NCBI GenBank assembly: GCA_954871525.1
Contig: CATOZS010000010.1
Span: 868,001 to 932,000, forward strand
Direction of reading: 5' to 3'
DNA length: 64,000 nucleotides
Source: Parietaria judaica
Taxonomy: Eukaryota; Streptophyta; Magnoliopsida; Rosales; Urticaceae
How positions within the stretch are numbered: the first letter of the stretch is position 1; every line of letters begins with the position of its first letter. The notes below the pieces were generated by a model. The model did not search any database and had not been told where the DNA came from. It saw only the letters and a program-made list of their open reading frames with translations. Positions 11,701 through 25,020 of this stretch are shown piece after piece. Both the position numbers and the translations under genes were made by a program.

Positions 11701-14700
11701 AAACAACTTTCAACAATTAATGCGTGCTCCAAAAAAAAAAAAACAGAGTCTTTTTCCCATTTTACGCGAAAGAACCCTAATTAAAAGATATTTTAAATAA
11801 AAAATGAACTTCCAAATGCTTAATAATGTGTAATTGTATCACATTTACTTATTTTAATCCCTAAATAGCGAAGCACTTTCTCGTAGTTTCTATATGAAGC
11901 CGTTAATGGGTTAAAATCTTTACCGAAAAGTGTTAAAAGTTGGTTTTCTTGCAAGAGAAAATACGATCCGTTCTTGATGAAATTTGAGTTGCTAGACCTT
12001 TGTTAGGGTGGTATTGTTATAAATTGGGTTAGTTTTGGCATTAAAAGTTTTTGGAGCTCTCTTTAAACCCACTTTCAACAATTAATGCGTGCTCCAAAAA
12101 AAAACAGAGTCTTTTTCCCATTTTACGTGAAAGAACCCTAATTAAACGATATTTTAAACAAAAAATGAACTTCCAAATGCTTAATAATGTGTAATTGTAT
12201 CACATTTACTTATTTTAATCCCGAAATAGCGAAGCAGTTTCTCGTAGTTTCTATATGAAGCCGTTAATGGGTTAAAATCTTTACCGAAAAGTGTTAAAAG
12301 TTGGTTTTCTTGCGAGAGCTAATACGATCCGTTCTTGATGAAATTTGAGTTGCTAGACCTTCGTTAGGGTGGTATTGTTATAAATTGGGTTAGTTTTGGT
12401 ATTAAAAGTTTTTGGAGCTCTCTTTGAACCCACTTTCAACAATTAATGCGTGCTCCAAAAAAAAAACTGAGTCTTTTTCTCATTTTACGCGAAAGAACCC
12501 TAATTAAAAGATATTTTAAACAAAAAATGAACTTCCAAATGCTTAATAATGTGTAATTGTATCACATTTACTTATTTTAATCCCTAAATAGCGAAGCACT
12601 TTCTCGTAGTTTCTATATGAAGCCGTTAATGGGTTAAAATCTTTACCGAAAAGTGTTAAAAGTTGGCTTTCTTGCGAGAGCAAATACGATCCGTTCTTGA
12701 TGAAATTTGAGTTGCTAGACCTTCGTTAGGGTGGTATTGTTATAAATTAGGTTAGTTTTGGCATTGAAAGTTTTGGGACCTCTCTTTAAAACAACTTTCA
12801 ACAATTAATGCGTGCTCCAAAAAAAAAAAAAACAGAGTCTTTTTCCCATTTTACGCGAAAGAACCCTAATTAAAAGATATTTTAAATAAAAAATGAACTT
12901 CCAAATGCTTAATAATGTGTAATTGTATCACATTTACTTATTTTAATCCCTAAATAGCGAAGCACTTTCTCGTAGTTTCTATATGAAGCCGTTAATGGGT
13001 TAAAATCTTTACCGAAAAGTGTTAAAAGTTGGTTTTCTTGCAAGAGAAAATACGATCCGTTCTTGATGAAATTTGAGTTGCTAGACCTTTGTTAGGGTGG
13101 TATTGTTATAAATTGGGTTAGTTTTGGCATTAAAAGTTTTTGGAGCTCTCTTTAAACCCACTTTCAACAATTAATGCGTGCTCCAAAAAAAAACAGAGTC
13201 TTTTTCCCATTTTACGTGAAAGAACCCTAATTAAACGATATTTTAAACAAAAAATGAACTTCCAAATGCTTAATAATGTGTAATTGTATCACATTTACTT
13301 ATTTTAATCCCGAAATAGCGAAGCAGTTTCTCGTAGTTTCTATATGAAGCCGTTAATGGGTTAAAATCTTTACCGAAAAGTGTTAAAAGTTGGTTTTCTT
13401 GCGAGAGCTAATACGATCCGTTCTTGATGAAATTTGAGTTGCTAGACCTTCGTTAGGGTGGTATTGTTATAAATTGGGTTAGTTTTGGTATTAAAAGTTT
13501 TTGGAGCTCTCTTTGAACCCACTTTCAACAATTAATGCGTGCTCCAAAAAAAAAACTGACTCTTTTTCCCATTTTACGCGAAAGAACCCTAATTAAAAGA
13601 TATTTTAAACAAAAAATGAACTTCCAAATGCTTAATAATGTGTAATTGTATCACATTTACTTATTTTAATCCCTAAATAGCGAAGCACTTTCTCGTAGTT
13701 TCTATATGAAGCCGTTAATGGGTTAAAATCTTTACCGAAAAGTGTTAAAAGTTGGTTTTCTTGCGAGAGCAAATACGATCCGTTCTTGATGAAATTTGAG
13801 TTGCTAGACCTTCGTTAGGGTGGTATTGTTATAAATTAGGTTAGTTTTGGCATTGAAAGTTTTGGGACCTCTCTTTAAAACAACTTTCAACAATTAATGC
13901 GTGCTCCAAAAAAAAAAAACAGAGTCTTTTTCCCATTTTACGCGAAAGAACCCTAATTAAAAGATATTTTAAATAAAAAATGAACTTCCAAATGCTTAAT
14001 AATGTGTAATTGTATCACATTTACTTATTTTAATCCCTAAATAGCGAAGCACTTTCTCGTAGTTTCTATATGAAGCCGTTAATGGGTTAAAATCTTTACC
14101 GAAAAGTGTTAAAAGTTGGTTTTCTTGCAAGAGAAAATACGATCCGTTCTTGATGAAATTTGAGTTGCTAGACCTTTGTTAGGGTGGTATTGTTATAAAT
14201 TGGGTTAGTTTTGGCATTAAAAGTTTTTGGAGCTCTCTTTAAACCCACTTTCAACAATTAATGCGTGCTCCAAAAAAAAACAGAGTCTTTTTCCCATTTT
14301 ACGTGAAAGAACCCTAATTAAACGATATTTTAAACAAAAAATGAACTTCCAAATGCTTAATAATGTGTAATTGTATCACATTTACTTATTTTAATCCCGA
14401 AATAGCGAAGCAGTTTCTCGTAGTTTCTATATGAAGCCGTTAATGGGTTAAAATCTTTACCGAAAAGTGTTAAAAGTTGGTTTTCTTGCGAGAGCAAATA
14501 CGATCCGTTCTTGATGAAATTTGAGTTGCTAGACCTTCGTTAGGGTGGTATTGTTATAAATTGGGTTAGTTTTGGTATTAAAAGTTTTTGGAGCTCTCTT
14601 TGAACCCACTTTCAACAATTAATGCGTGCTCCAAAAAAAAAACTGAGTCTTTTTCCCATTTTACGCGAAAGAACCCTAATTAAAAGATATTTTAAACAAA

Positions 14701-14867
14701 AAATGAACTTCCAAATGCTTAATAATGTGTAATTGTATCACATTTACTTATTTTAATCCCTAAATAGCGAAGCACTTTCTCGTAGTTTCTATATGAAGCC
14801 GTTAATGGGTTAAAATCTTTACCGAAAAGTGTTAAAAGTTGGTTTTCTTGCGAGAGCAAATACGATC
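5800..14867. repeat. Three-unit higher-order repeat P-Q-R (~1,088 bp)
   Basis: P units start at 5800, 6887, 7976, 9065, 10153, 10880, 11969, 13058 and 14145; spacings are 1087, 1089, 1089, 1088, 727, 1089, 1089 and 1087 bp. Each P is followed by Q and then R, except after 10153 where Q is missing, and the final P-Q (14145, 14506), which is followed by a different subtype at 14868. P has CTTTGTTAGG, TACGTGAAAG, TTAAACGAT and AATCCCGAAA; Q has GGTATTAAAAG, TTTGAACCC and usually GAATCCG; R has AAATTAGG, TTTTGGGACCTC, TTTAAAACAAC, TTTTAAATAAAA and GCAAGAGAAA. This is the longest and most regular higher-order array in the window. Confidence 0.92.
10153..10879. repeat. Trimer copy that lost its middle unit (P-R only)
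   Basis: The P unit at 10153 is followed directly by an R unit at 10515, giving 727 bp to the next P unit in place of ~1,088. The P unit here has AATCCCTAAA where other P units have AATCCCGAAA, though the adjoining GCAGTTTC and TTAAACGAT are P-type. P units at 9065, 10153 and 10880 share the private variant ATGCATGC (an SphI hexamer), so these three neighbours are closely related. A one-unit deletion by unequal exchange is the simple reading; the breakpoint cannot be placed because the P/Q and Q/R joints are identical in sequence. Confidence 0.85.
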
Positions 14868-17043
14868 CGTTCTTGATGAAATTTGAGTTGCTAGACCTTC
14901 GTTAGGGTGGTATTGTTATAAATTGGGTTAGTTTTGGCATTGAAAGTTTTTGGACCTCTCTTTAAACCCACTTTCAACAATTAATGCGTGCTCCAAAAAA
15001 AAAACAGAGTCTTTTTCCCATTTTACGCGAAAGAACCCTAATTAAAAGATATTTTAAACAAAAAATGAACTTCCAAATGCTTAATAATGTGTAATCGTAT
15101 CACATTTACTTATTTTAATCCCTAAATAGCGAAGCAGTTTCTCGTAGTTTCTACATGAAGCCGTTAATGGGTTAAAATATTTTGTGAAAAGTGTTAAGAA
15201 TTGGTTTTCTTGCGAGAGAAAATACGATCCCTTCTTGATGAAATTTTAGTTGCTAGACCTTCGTTAGGGTGGTATTGTTATAAATTGGGTTAGTTTTGGC
15301 ATTAAAAGTTTTTGGAGCTCTCTTTAAACCCACTTTCAACAATTAATGCGTGATCCAAAAAAAAAAACAGAGTCTTTTTCCCATTTTACGCGAAAGAACC
15401 CTAATTAAAAGATATTTTAAACAAAAAATGAACTTCCAAATGCTTAATAATGTGTAATTGAATCACATTTACTTATTTTAATCCCTAAATAGCGAAGCAA
15501 TTTCTCGGAGTTTCTATATGAAGCCGTTAATGGGTTAAAATCTTTACCGAAAAGTGTTAAAAGTTGGTTTTCTTGCGAGAGCAAATACGATCCGTTCTTA
15601 ATGAAATTTGACTTGCTAGACTTTCGTTAGGGTGGTATTGTTATAAATTGGGTTAGTTTTGGCATTAAAAGTTTTTGGAGCTCTCTTTAAACCCACTTTC
15701 AACAATTAATGCGTGCTCCAAAAAAAAAAAACAGAGTCTTTTTCCCATTTTACGCGAAAGAACCCTAATTAAAAGATATTTTAAACAAAAAATGAACTTC
15801 CAAATGCTTAATAATGTGTAATTGTATCACATTTACTTATTTTAATCCCTAAATAGCGAAGCACTTTCTCGTAGTTTCTATATGAAGCCGTTAATGGGTT
15901 AAAATCTTTACCGAAAAGTGTTAAAAGTTGGTTTTCTTGCGAGAGCAAATACGATCCGTTCTTGATGAAATTTGAGTTGCTAGACCTTCGTTAGGGTGGT
16001 ATTGTTATAAATTAGGTTAGTTTTGGCATTGAAAGTTTTGGGACCTCTCTTTAAACCCACTTTCAACAATTAATGCGTGCTCCAAAAAAAAAAAACAGAG
16101 TCTTTTTCCCATTTTACGCGAAAGAACCCTAATTAAAAGATATTTTAAACAAAAAATGAACTTCCAAATGCTTAATAATGTGTAATTGTATCATATTTAC
16201 TTATTTAAGTCCCTAAATAGCGAATCACTATCTCGTAGTTTCTTTTTGAAGCCGTTAATGGGTTAAAATCTTTACCGAAAAGTGTTAAAAGTTGGTTTTC
16301 TTGCAAGAGAAAATACGATCCGTTCTTGATGAAATTTGAGTTGCTAGACCTTTGTTAGGGTGGTATTGTTATAAATTGGGTTAGTTTTGGCATTAAAAGT
16401 TTTTGGAGCTCTCTTTAAACCCACTTTCAACAATTAATGCGTGCTCCAAAAAAAAACAGAGTCTTTTTCCCATTTTACGTGAAAGAACCCTAATTAAACG
16501 ATATTTTAAACAAAAAATGAACTTCCAAATGCTTAATAATGTGTAATTGTATCACATTTACTTATTTTAATCCCGAAATAGCGAAGCAGTTTCTCGTAGT
16601 TTCTATATGAAGCCGTTAATGGGTTAAAATCTTTACCGAAAAGTGTTAAAAGTTGGTTTTCTTGCGAGAGCAAATACGATCCGTTCTTGATGAAATTTGA
16701 GTTGCTAGACCTTCGTTAGGGTGGTATTGTTATAAATTGGGTTAGTTTTGGTATTAAAAGTTTTTGGAGCTCTCTTTGAACCCACTTTCAACAATTAATG
16801 CGTGCTCCAAAAAAAAAACTGACTCTTTTTCCCATTTTACGCGAAAGAACCCTAATTAAAAGATATTTTAAACAAAAAATGAACTTCCAAATGCTTAATA
16901 ATGTGTAATTGTATCACATTTACTTATTTTAATCCCTAAATAGCGAAGCACTTTCTCGTAGTTTCTATATGAAGCCGTTAATGGGTTAAAATCTTTACCG
17001 AAAAGTGTTAAAAGTTGGTTTTCTTGCGAGAGCAAATACGATC
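14868..17043. repeat. Six-unit higher-order repeat, copy 1 (2,176 bp)
   Basis: Unit starts are 14868, 15230, 15593, 15957, 16321 and 16682. The markers in order are: unit 14868 with GAAAGTTTTTGGACCTC, TAATCGTATC, CTACATGAAG and GTTAAGAATTGG; unit 15230 starting CCTTCTTG with GCGTGATCC and GCAATTTC; unit 15593 with CTTAATGAAATTTGACTTGC; unit 15957 with the TTATTTAAGTCCC and GAATCACTATC variant; unit 16321 of P type; and unit 16682 of Q type with ACTGACTC. P and Q at the end are the same subtypes as in the trimer array to the left, so the hexamer appears to be built partly from trimer material. Confidence 0.87.
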
Positions 17044-18492
17044 CGTTCTTGATGAAATTTGAGTTGCTAGACCTTCGTTAGGGTGGTATTGTTATAAATT
17101 GGGTTAGTTTTGGCATTGAAAGTTTTTGGACCTCTCTTTAAACCCACTTTCAACAATTAATGCGTGCTCCAAAAAAAAAACAGAGTCTTTTTCCCATTTT
17201 ACGCGAAAGAACCCTAATTAAAAGATATTTTAAACAAAAAATGAACTTCCAAATGCTTAATAATGTGTAATCGTATCACATTTACTTATTTTAATCCCTA
17301 AATAGCGAAGCAGTTTCTCGTAGTTTCTACATGAAGCCGTTAATGGGTTAAAATCTTTTCTGAAAAGTGTTAAGAATTGGTTTTCTTGCGAGAGAGAATA
17401 CGATCCCTTCTTGATGAAATTTTAGTTGCTAGACCTTCGTTAGGGTGGTATTGTTATAAATTGGGTTAGTTTTGGCATTAAAAGTTTTTGGAGCTCTCTT
17501 TAAACCCACTTTCAACAATTAATGCGTGATCCAAAAAAAAAACAGAGTCTTTTTCCCATTTTACGCGAAAGAACCCTAATTAAAAGATATTTTAAACAAA
17601 AAATGAACTTCCAAATGCTTAATAATGTGTAATTGAATCACATTTACTTATTTTAATCCCTAAATAGCGAAGCAATTTCTCGTAGTTTCTATATGAAGCC
17701 GTTAATGGGTTAAAATCTTTACCGAAAAGTGTTAAAAGTTGGTTTTCTTGCGAGAGCAAATACGATCCGTTCTTAATGAAATTTGACTTGCTAGACTTTC
17801 GTTAGGGTGGTATTGTTATAAATTGGGTTAGTTTTGGCATTAAAAGTTTTTGGAGCTCTCTTTAAACCCACTTTCAACAATTAATGCGTGCTCCAAAAAA
17901 AAAAAACAGAGTCTTTTTCCCATTTTACGCGAAAGAACCCTAATTAAAAGATATTTTAAACAAAAAATGAACTTCCAAATGCTTAATAATGTGTAATTGT
18001 ATCACATTTACTTATTTTAATCCCTAAATAGCGAAGCACTTTCTCGTAGTTTCTATATGAAGCCGTTAATGGGTTAAAATCTTTACCGAAAAGTGTTAAA
18101 AGTTGGTTTTCTTGCGAGAGCAAATACGATCCGTTCTTGATGAAATTTGAGTTGCTAGACCTTCGTTAGGGTGGTATTGTTATAAATTAGGTTAGTTTTG
18201 GCATTGAAAGTTTTGGGACCTCTCTTTAAACCCACTTTCAACAATTAATGCGTGCTCCAAAAAAAAAACAGAGTCTTTTTCCCATTTTACGCGAAAGAAC
18301 CCTAATTAAAAGATATTTTAAACAAAAAATGAACTTCCAAATGCTTAATAATGTGTAATTGTATCATATTTACTTATTTAAGTCCCTAAATAGCGAATCA
18401 CTATCTCGTAGTTTCTTTTTGAATCCGTTAATGGGTTAAAATCTTTACCGAAAAGTGTTAAAATTGGTATTCTTGTGAGAGAAAATACGATC
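17044..18492. repeat. Six-unit higher-order repeat, partial copy 2 (four units)
   Basis: Units at 17044, 17406, 17768 and 18132 repeat the first four units of the preceding 2,176-bp block, marker for marker (TAATCGTATC and CTACATGAAG; CCTTCTTG and GCGTGATCC; TTAATGAAATTTGACTTGC; TTATTTAAGTCCC). The fourth unit ends differently: TTTTTGAATCCG and TTAAAATTGGTATTCTTGTG in place of the GCAAGAGAAA end. That ending is the one used by the next, five-unit repeat, so the switch of higher-order period takes place inside the unit at 18132, right of about 18,420. Confidence 0.85.
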
Positions 18493-20305
18493 CGTTCTTG
18501 ATGAAATTTGAGTTGCTAGACCTTCGTTAGGGTGGTATTGTTATAAATTGGGTTAGTTTTGGCATTAAAAGTTTTTGGAGCTCTCTTTAAACCCACTTTC
18601 AACAATTAATGCGTGCTCCAAAAAAAAAACAGAGTATTTTCCCCATTTTACGCGAAAGAACCCTAATTAAAAGAGATTTTAAACAAAAAATGAACTTCTA
18701 AATGCTTAAAAATGTGTAATTGTATCACATTTACTTATTTTAATCCCTAAATAGCGAAGCACTTTCTCGTAGTTTCTATATGAAGCCGTTAATGGGTTAA
18801 AATCTTTACCGAAAAGTGTTAAAAGTTGGTTTTCTTGCGAGAGCAAATACGATCCGTTCTTGATGAAATTTGAGTTGCTAGACCTTTGTTAGGGTGGTAT
18901 TGTTATAAATTGGGTTAGTTTTGGCATTAAAAGTTTTTGGACTTCTCTTTAAACCCACTTTCAACAATTAATGCGTGCTCCAAAAAAAAAACTAAGTCTT
19001 TTTCCCATTTTACGCGAAAGAACCCTAATTAAAAGATATTTTAAACAAAAAATGAACTTCTAAATGCTTAAAAATGTGTAATTTTATCACATTTACTTAT
19101 TTTAATCCCTAAATAGCGAAGCACTTTCTCGTAGTTTCTATATGAAGCCGTTAATGGGTTAAAATCTTTACCGAAAAGTGTTAAAAGTTGGTTTTCTTGC
19201 GAGAGCAAATACGATCCGTTCTTAATGAAATTTGACTTGCTAGACTTTCGTTAGGGTGGTATTGTTATAAATTGGGTTAGTTTTGGCATTAAAAGTTTTT
19301 GGAGCTCTCTTTAAACCCACTTTAAACAATTAATGCGTGCTCCAAAAAAAAAAAACAGAGTCTTTTTCCCATTTTACGCGAAAGAACCCTAATTAAAAGA
19401 TATTTTAAACAAAAAATGAACTTCCAAATGCTTAATAATGTGTAATTGAATCACATTTACTTATTTTAATCCCTAAATAGCGAAGCAATTTCTCGTAGTT
19501 TCTATATGAAGCCGTTAATGGGTTAAAATCTTTACCGAAAAGTGTTAAAAGTTGGTTTTCTTGCGAGAGCAAATACGATCCGTTCTTAATGAAATTTGAC
19601 TTGCTAGACTTTCGTTAGGGTGGTATTGTTATAAATTGGGTTAGTTTTGGCATTAAAAGTTTTTGGAGCTCTCTTTAAACCCACTTTCAACAATTAATGC
19701 GTGCTCCAAAAAAAAAAAACAGAGTCTTTTTCCCATTTTACGCGAAAGAACCCTAATTAAAAGATATTTTAAACAAAAAATGAACTTCCAAATGCTTAAT
19801 AATGTGTAATTGTATCACATTTACTTATTTTAATCCCTAAATAGCGAAGCACTTTCTCGTAGTTTCTATATGAAGCCGTTAATGGGTTAAAATCTTTACC
19901 GAAAAGTGTTAAAAGTTGGTTTTCTTGCGAGAGCAAATACGATCCGTTCTTGATGAAATTTGAGTTGCTAGACCTTCGTTAGGGTGGTATTGTTATAAAT
20001 TAGGTTAGTTTTGGCATTGAAAGTTTTGGTAACCCTCTTAAAACGCAGTTTCAACAATTAATGCGTGCTCCAAAAAAAAAACTGACTCTTTTTCCCATTT
20101 TACGCGAAAGAACCCTAATTAAAAGATATTTTAAACAAAATATGAACTTGTAAATGCTTAATAACGTGTAATTGTATCATATTTACTTATTTAAGTCCCT
20201 AAATAGCGAATCACTATCTCGTAGTTTCTTTTTGAATCCGTTAATGGGTTAAAATCTTTACCGAAAAGTGTTAAAATTGGTATTCTTGTGAGAGAAAATA
20301 CGATC
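18493..20305. repeat. Five-unit higher-order repeat, copy 1 (1,813 bp)
   Basis: Unit starts are 18493, 18855, 19217, 19581 and 19945. Markers in order: AGAGTATTTTCCCC with AAAGAGATTT; GGACTTC with AACTAAG and GTAATTTTATC; TTAATGAAATTTGACTTGC with CACTTTAAACAA and ATTGAATCAC; a second TTAATGAAATTTGACTTGC unit; and a unit with AAATTAGG and TTATTTAAGTCCC ending in TTGGTATTCTTGTG. The last unit of this copy is unusual: 20029-20050 reads TAACCCTCTTAAAACGCAGT and 20139-20170 contains TATGAACTTGTAAATGC and AATAACGTG, none of which appears in the matching units of copies 2 and 3. Confidence 0.88.
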
Positions 20306-22118
20306 CGTTCTTGATGAAATTTGAGTTGCTAGACCTTCGTTAGGGTGGTATTGTTATAAATTGGGTTAGTTTTGGCATTAAAAGTTTTTGGAGCTCTCTT
20401 TAAACCCACTTTCAACAATTAATGCGTGCTCCAAAAAAAAAACAGAGTATTTTCCCCATTTTACGCGAAAGAACCCTAATTAAAAGAGATTTTAAACAAA
20501 AAATGAACTTCTAAATGCTTAAAAATGTGTAATTGTATCACATTTACTTATTTTAATCCCTAAATAGCGAAGCACTTTCTCGTAGTTTCTATATGAAGCC
20601 GTTAATGGGTTAAAATCTTTACCGAAAAGTGTTAAAAGTTGGTTTTCTTGCGAGAGCAAATACGATCCGTTCTTGATGAAATTTGAGTTGCTAGACCTTT
20701 GTTAGGGTGGTATTGTTATAAATTGGGTTAGTTTTGGCATTAAAAGTTTTTGGACTTCTCTTTAAACCCACTTTCAACAATTAATGCGTGCTCCAAAAAA
20801 AAAACTAAGTCTTTTTCCCATTTTACGCGAAAGAACCCTAATTAAAAGATATTTTAAACAAAAAATGAACTTCTAAATGCTTAAAAATGTGTAATTTTAT
20901 CACATTTACTTATTTTAATCCCTAAATAGCGAAGCACTTTCTCGTAGTTTCTATATGAAGCCGTTAATGGGTTAAAATCTTTACCGAAAAGTGTTAAAAG
21001 TTGGTTTTCTTGCGAGAGCAAATACGATCCGTTCTTAATGAAATTTGACTTGCTAGACTTTCGTTAGGGTGGTATTGTTATAAATTGGGTTAGTTTTGGC
21101 ATTAAAAGTTTTTGGAGCTCTCTTTAAACCCACTTTAAACAATTAATGCGTGCTCCAAAAAAAAAAAACAGAGTCTTTTTCCCATTTTACGCGAAAGAAC
21201 CCTAATTAAAAGATATTTTAAACAAAAAATGAACTTCCAAATGCTTAATAATGTGTAATTGAATCACATTTACTTATTTTAATCCCTAAATAGCGAAGCA
21301 ATTTCTCGTAGTTTCTATATGAAGCCGTTAATGGGTTAAAATCTTTACCGAAAAGTGTTAAAAGTTGGTTTTCTTGCGAGAGCAAATACGATCCGTTCTT
21401 AATGAAATTTGACTTGCTAGACTTTCGTTAGGGTGGTATTGTTATAAATTGGGTTAGTTTTGGCATTAAAAGTTTTTGGAGCTCTCTTTAAACCCACTTT
21501 CAACAATTAATGCGTGCTCCAAAAAAAAAAAACAGAGTCTTTTTCCCATTTTACGCGAAAGAACCCTAATTAAAAGATATTTTAAACAAAAAATGAACTT
21601 CCAAATGCTTAATAATGTGTAATTGTATCACATTTACTTATTTTAATCCCTAAATAGCGAAGCACTTTCTCGTAGTTTCTATATGAAGCCGTTAATGGGT
21701 TAAAATCTTTACCGAAAAGTGTTAAAAGTTGGTTTTCTTGCGAGAGCAAATACGATCCGTTCTTGATGAAATTTGAGTTGCTAGACCTTCGTTAGGGTGG
21801 TATTGTTATAAATTAGGTTAGTTTTGGCATTGAAAGTTTTGGGACCTCTCTTTAAACCCACTTTCAACAATTAATGCGTGCTCCAAAAAAAAAACAGAGT
21901 CTTTTTCCCATTTTACGCGAAAGAACCCTAATTAAAAGATATTTTAAACAAAAAATGAACTTCCAAATGCTTAATAATGTGTAATTGTATCATATTTACT
22001 TATTTAAGTCCCTAAATAGCGAATCACTATCTCGTAGTTTCTTTTTGAATCCGTTAATGGGTTAAAATCTTTACCGAAAAGTGTTAAAATTGGTATTCTT
22101 GTGAGAGAAAATACGATC
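20306..22118. repeat. Five-unit higher-order repeat, copy 2 (1,813 bp)
   Basis: Unit starts are 20306, 20668, 21030, 21394 and 21758. It follows copy 1 at exactly 1,813 bp and carries the same ordered markers. Its fifth unit has the ordinary TTTTGGGACCTCTC and AACTTCCAAATGC sequence in place of the diverged patches of copy 1. Confidence 0.9.
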
Positions 22119-23932
22119 CGTTCTTGATGAAATTTGAGTTGCTAGACCTTCGTTAGGGTGGTATTGTTATAAATTGGGTTAGTTTTGGCATTAAAAGTTT
22201 TTGGAGCTCTCTTTAAACCCACTTTCAACAATTAATGCGTGCTCCAAAAAAAAAACAGAGTATTTTCCCCATTTTACGCGAAAGAACCCTAATTAAAAGA
22301 GATTTTAAACAAAAAATGAACTTCTAAATGCTTAAAAATGTGTAATTGTATCACATTTACTTATTTTAATCCCTAAATAGCGAAGCACTTTCTCGTAGTT
22401 TCTATATGAAGCCGTTAATGGGTTAAAATCTTTACCGAAAAGTGTTAAAAGTTGGTTTTCTTGCGAGAGCAAATACGATCCGTTCTTGATGAAATTTGAG
22501 TTGCTAGACCTTTGTTAGGGTGGTATTGTTATAAATTGGGTTAGTTTTGGCATTAAAAGTTTTTGGACTTCTCTTTAAACCCACTTTCAACAATTAATGC
22601 GTGCTCCAAAAAAAAAACTAAGTCTTTTTCCCATTTTACGCGAAAGAACCCTAATTAAAAGATATTTTAAACAAAAAATGAACTTCTAAATGCTTAAAAA
22701 TGTGTAATTTTATCACATTTACTTATTTTAATCCCTAAATAGCGAAGCACTTTCTCGTAGTTTCTATATGAAGCCGTTAATGGGTTAAAATCTTTACCGA
22801 AAAGTGTTAAAAGTTGGTTTTCTTGCGAGAGCAAATACGATCCGTTCTTAATGAAATTTGACTTGCTAGACTTTCGTTAGGGTGGTATTGTTATAAATTG
22901 GGTTAGTTTTGGCATTAAAAGTTTTTGGAGCTCTCTTTAAACCCACTTTAAACAATTAATGCGTGCTCCAAAAAAAAAAAACAGAGTCTTTTTCCCATTT
23001 TACGCGAAAGAACCCTAATTAAAAGATATTTTAATCAAAAAATGAACTTCCAAATGTTTAATAATGTGTAATTGAATCACATTTACTTATTTTAATCCCT
23101 AAATAGCGAAGCAATTTCTCGTAGTTTCTATATGAAGCCGTTAATGGGTTAAAATCTTTACCGAAAAGTGTTAAAAGTTAGTTTTCTTGCGAGAGCAAAT
23201 ACGATCCGTTCTTAATGAAATTTGACTTGCTAGACTTTCGTTAGGGTGGTATTGTTATAAATTGGGTTAGTTTTGGCATTAAAAGTTTTTGGAGCTCTCT
23301 TTAAACCCACTTTCAACAATTAATGCGTGCTCCAAAAAAAAAACAGAGTCTTTTTCCCATTTTACGCGAAAGAACCCTAATTAAAAGATATTTTAAACAA
23401 AAAATGAACTTCCAAATGCTTAATAATGTGTAATTGTATCACATTTACTTATTTTAATCCCTAAATAGCAAAGCACTTTCTCGTAGTTTCTATATGAAGC
23501 CGTTAATGGGTTAAAATCTTTACCGAAAAGTGTTAAAAGTTGGTTTTCTTGCGAGAGCAAATACGATCCGTTCTTGATGAAATTTGAGTTGCTAGACCTT
23601 CGTTAGGGTGGTATTGTTATAAATTAGGTTAGTTTTGGCATTGAATGTTTTGGGACCTCTCTTTAAACCCACTTTCAACAATTAATGCGTGCTCCAAAAA
23701 AAAAAAACTGAGCCTTTTTCCCATTTTACGCGAAAGAACCCTAATTAAAAGATATTTTAAGCAAAAAATGAACTTCCAAATGCTTAATAATGTGTAATTG
23801 TATCATATTTACTTATTTAAGTCCCTAAATAGCGAATCACTATCTCGTAGTTTCTTTTTGAAGCCGTTAATGGGTTAAAATCTTTACCGGAAAGTGTTAA
23901 AAGTTGGTTTTCTTGCGAGAGCAAATACGATC
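22119..23932. repeat. Five-unit higher-order repeat, copy 3 (1,814 bp)
   Basis: Unit starts are 22119, 22481, 22843, 23207 and 23569, at 1,813 bp from copy 2. Private changes include TTAATCAAAAAATG and AAATGTTTAATAATG near 23,030-23,060, GTTAGTTTTC near 23,179 and ATAGCAAAGC near 23,467. Its fifth unit differs from copy 2: GAATGTTTTGGG, ACTGAGCCTTT and TTTTTGAAGCCG with the GCGAGAGC end, which ties it to the next two units. Confidence 0.88.
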
Positions 23933-25020
23933 CGTTCTTGATGAAATTTGAGTTGCTAGACCTTCGTTAGGGTGGTATTGTTATAAATTAGGTTAGTTTT
24001 GTCATTGAAAGTTTTGGGACCTCTCTTTAAACCCACTTTCAACAATTAATGCGTGCTCCAAAAAAAAAAACAGAGCCTTTTTCCCATTTTACGCGAAAGA
24101 ACCCTAATTAAAAGATATTTTAAACAAAAAATGAACTTCCAAATGCTTAATAATGTGTAATTGTATCATATTTACTTATTTAAGTCCCTAAATAGCGAAT
24201 CACTATCTCGTAGTTTCTTTTTGAAGCCGTTAATGGGTTAAAATCTTTACCGGAAAGTGTTAAAAGTTGGTTTTCTTGCGAGAGCAAATACGATCCGTTC
24301 TTGATGAAATTTGAGTTGCTAGACCTTCGTTAGGGTGGTATTGTTATAAATTAGGTTAGTTTTGGCATTGAAAGTTTTGGGACCTCTCTTTAAACCCACT
24401 TTCAACAATTAATGCGTGCTCCAAAAAAAAAAACAGAGCCTTTTTCCCATTTTACGCGAAAGAACCCTAATTAAAAGATATTTTAAACAAAAAATGAACT
24501 TCCAAATGCTTAATAATGTGTAATTGTATCACATTTACTTATTTTAATCCCGAAATAACGAAGCAGTTTCTCGTAGTTTCTATATGAAGCCGTTAATGGG
24601 TTAAAATCTTTACCGAAAAGTGTTAAAAGTTGGTTTTCTTGCGAGAGCAAATACGATCCGTTCTTGATGAAATTTGAGTTGCTAGACCTTCGTTAGGATG
24701 GTATTGTTATAAATTGGGTTAGTTTTGGCATTAAAAGTTTTTGGAGCTCTCTTTGAACCGACTTTCAACAATTAATGCGTGCTCCAAAAAAAAAACAGAG
24801 TCTTTTTCCCATTTTAAGCGAAAGAACCCTAATTAAAAGATATTTTAAACAAAAAATGAACTTCCAAATGCTTAATAATGTGTAATCGTATCACATTTAC
24901 TTATTTTAATCCCTAAATAGCGAAGCACTTTCTCGTAGTTTCTATATGAAGCCGTTAATGGGTTAAAATGTTTACCGAAAAGTGTTAAAAGTTGGTTTTC
25001 TTGCGAGAGCAAATACGATC
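23933..25020. repeat. Three transition units between two five-unit repeats
   Basis: Units start at 23933, 24296 and 24659. The units at 23569, 23933 and 24296 share GAGCCTTTTTCCC, and 23569 and 23933 share TTACCGGAAAG, so a single unit seems to have been tandemly duplicated. The unit at 24296 changes on its right to AATCCCGAAATAACG and GCAGTTTC, a P-like right half. The unit at 24659 has TTAGGATGG, TTTGAACCGAC, TTTTAAGCG and TAATCGTATC. The block therefore holds local single-unit duplication and at least one chimeric unit, but no higher-order period. Confidence 0.8.

Noticed and set aside
5436..14867. AATAAA poly(A) signal in R units (TTTTAAATAAAAAATG)
   Set aside because: A single C-to-T change in an A-rich stretch creates it; there is no associated gene.
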